Below are positions 4,761 to 6,090 of a stretch of 6,090 nucleotides of DNA, in pieces. The first letter of the stretch is position 1; every line of letters starts with the position of its first letter. Made by a program: the position numbers and the translations under genes. The notes under the pieces are model-generated. The model ran no database searches. It had not been told where the DNA came from and worked only from the letters and a program-made list of their open reading frames with translations. The DNA comes from Vibrio madracius. Its GTDB lineage: Bacteria; Pseudomonadota; Gammaproteobacteria; Enterobacterales; Vibrionaceae. The stretch covers positions 1 through 6,090 of the forward strand of contig ASHK01000331.1 of assembly GCA_000695745.1 (NCBI GenBank), written 5' to 3'.

Positions 4761-6090
4761 TTAACTTGCAGCTCGAACTTTTCCCTGTCTCAAGTCACTC
4801 AATACTTGCACTTTAGGACCATCTGCAATGATTGCTCCTTTCTCCATAACAATCACCCTATCCACCACATCCAGCATCGATGTCTTATGAGTGATTAGAA
4901 GAAGAGTCTCGGATTCCTTGAGCTGTTTTAGCTGGGTTTTAATATGCAGCTCAGAGCGGTTATCCATTGAGCTTGTCGGTTCGTCCATAATCAATATCGG
5001 TGGACGTGCTAAAAACGCTCGTGCAATAGCAACGGCTTGACGTTGACCGCCAGATAACAGCAGACCGCCCTCGCCAACCTGACGCTCAAGACCCGCAGGA
5101 TCTTGCTGAGTGAATACGGTCACCCCTGCACGGTTTGCAGCATCCATTACATCACGGTCGTCGACTAATGGTCGTCCTAGTGTGATGTTGTCGCGAATAG
5201 AGCCATAGAACAGGGCACAATCTTGCGGCACACAGCCTATATTGCGTCGTACGTCTACGTGATGTAATTGAGCGATATCCGTATCATCAATCCTCACATG
5301 GCCTTCTGTTGGCTGATAAAGGCCCATTATGAGGCGCTCTAGCGTGGTTTTACCCGAGCCAATACGTCCAATAATCGCCACTTTTTCACCAGGTTCAATG
5401 GTTAGGCTCAGATCTCGAATGGATGCCATTGGAGAGTCAGGGTAGTGGAAGGTTACGCGATCCAATTCGATTTTGCCGTGGATAATTGGGCGATGAATAT
5501 AGCGCTTTCCTTCTTCTTGTTCGTCGGGCATTGCCATCACTTGTTCAATGATGGTCATGGACGACTTCGCTTGATTGTAACGTGTAGAAAGCAGTGAAAG
5601 CTGAACCAAAGGGCCAATAGCTCGACTACTTAGCATGGTCGCAGCAATCAAGCCACCCATGGTGAGTTCACCTTCGGCTATAAGGTAGACACCAAGAATA
5701 ATCATGCCGATGTTGGCAGATTGCTGAACAAACCCTGCGGTGTTTTGGATCCCATCAGTAATGCGTTTGCTTTTGATGTTCCAGTTCGCCATGTGCGCGA
5801 CGGCTTCTTCCCAACGATACTGATATTGGCTTTGGGCACCGAAGATTTTTACCGTTTCCAGACCTGCCAAACTTTCAATCAGGTTGGCGTATTTTTGAGA
5901 AGCAAGGCGTGAGCCTTCTTCAATCGTTTTACGCAGCGGGCCTTGTATCAACATCGAGTAGATGATCAATATCAACACTCCAATGATTGGGATAATGACC
6001 AAATTGCCCGCCATGAGCCAAATAAGTACCAAAAACAGTAAGGCAAACGGCAAGTCGATTAATGAAGCAATCGTTGCAGAGGTAAAGAAT
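4761..6090 (-). CDS. Type I secretion permease/ATPase (LapB/LssB-like), 5'-incomplete
   Basis: This is the inner-membrane ABC exporter of a type I secretion system. It powers one-step export of RTX adhesins together with a membrane-fusion protein and a TolC-like pore. About 443 C-terminal residues are present. The frame stays open to the right edge (FFTSATIASLIDLPF precedes the TTG at 6053), so that TTG is not the start, and the family is usually around 700 residues. Hydrophobic helices are visible at about 6060-5945 and 5717-5598. The nucleotide-binding domain is complete: Walker A GRIGSGKT (5346-5369), Q-loop VPQD, signature LSGGQ (5043-5057), Walker B ILIMDEPT (4974-4997) with the catalytic Glu, D-loop SSMD and H-loop ITHK. 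The stop is TAA at 4761-4763. It converges on the adhesin gene, its likely substrate. Any N-terminal C39-like domain lies outside the window. Toxin exporters of the HlyB group are the alternative, but the FFTSAT and GRIGSGKTTLERL sequences favour the LapB/LssB type. Confidence 0.92.
   Translation of the reverse strand, partial: FFTSATIASLIDLPFALLFLVLIWLMAGNLVIIPIIGVLILIIYSMLIQGPLRKTIEEGSRLASQKYANLIESLAGLETVKIFGAQSQYQYRWEEAVAHMANWNIKSKRITDGIQNTAGFVQQSANIGMIILGVYLIAEGELTMGGLIAATMLSSRAIGPLVQLSLLSTRYNQAKSSMTIIEQVMAMPDEQEEGKRYIHRPIIHGKIELDRVTFHYPDSPMASIRDLSLTIEPGEKVAIIGRIGSGKTTLERLIMGLYQPTEGHVRIDDTDIAQLHHVDVRRNIGCVPQDCALFYGSIRDNITLGRPLVDDRDVMDAANRAGVTVFTQQDPAGLERQVGEGGLLLSGGQRQAVAIARAFLARPPILIMDEPTSSMDNRSELHIKTQLKQLKESETLLLITHKTSMLDVVDRVIVMEKGAIIADGPKVQVLSDLRQGKVRAAS

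Noticed and set aside
5721..5912. 63-residue + strand open frame inside the exporter gene
   Set aside because: It is antisense to the conserved transmembrane region of the ABC exporter and has no independent support.

Overview
The window looks like a gammaproteobacterial chromosome segment, most likely Vibrio or a close marine relative. This rests on protein-family resemblance: a Bap/LapA-type RTX adhesin with a C-terminal secretion domain of the class named after V. cholerae VCA0849, next to a LapB/LssB-type type I secretion ATPase. The species cannot be fixed from the sequence.

Positions 2-4694 (+ strand) hold the C-terminal ~1,560 residues of a giant secreted repeat adhesin whose 5' end lies off the left edge. 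In order it shows: the end of a Calx-beta-like domain (2-301), a cadherin-like repeat (335-769), a two-part unit A+B (770-1698), a second cadherin-like repeat (1699-2142), an Ig-like domain (2143-2463), a lectin/DUF642-like beta-sandwich (2500-3012), a second Ig-like domain (3022-3354), a second A+B unit (3364-4241), three RTX calcium-binding nonapeptides (4305-4385) and the type I secretion target domain (4389-4691). The reading frame breaks twice, near 1319-1322 and 3898-3902. Each break is repaired by restoring one base in a short C or G run, so as written the gene is three open segments in frames 2, 1 and 3. These are either two base-calling errors or real inactivating lesions.

Positions 4761-6090 (- strand) hold the C-terminal ~443 residues of the inner-membrane permease/ATPase of a type I secretion system, with every nucleotide-binding motif intact. 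Its 5' end lies off the right edge. The two genes converge, and the 66-base gap between them carries a strong hairpin terminator usable from both sides.

The likely working relationship is that the ATPase, with a membrane-fusion protein and a TolC-like outer-membrane pore encoded elsewhere, exports the adhesin C-terminus first. The RTX repeats fold on external calcium, and the long repeat stalk with its possible ligand-binding domain serves surface or biofilm attachment. If the frameshifts are real, the first removes the secretion signal from the translated product and the adhesin would not be exported. No RNA genes, insertion sequences, CRISPR arrays or promoters were found.
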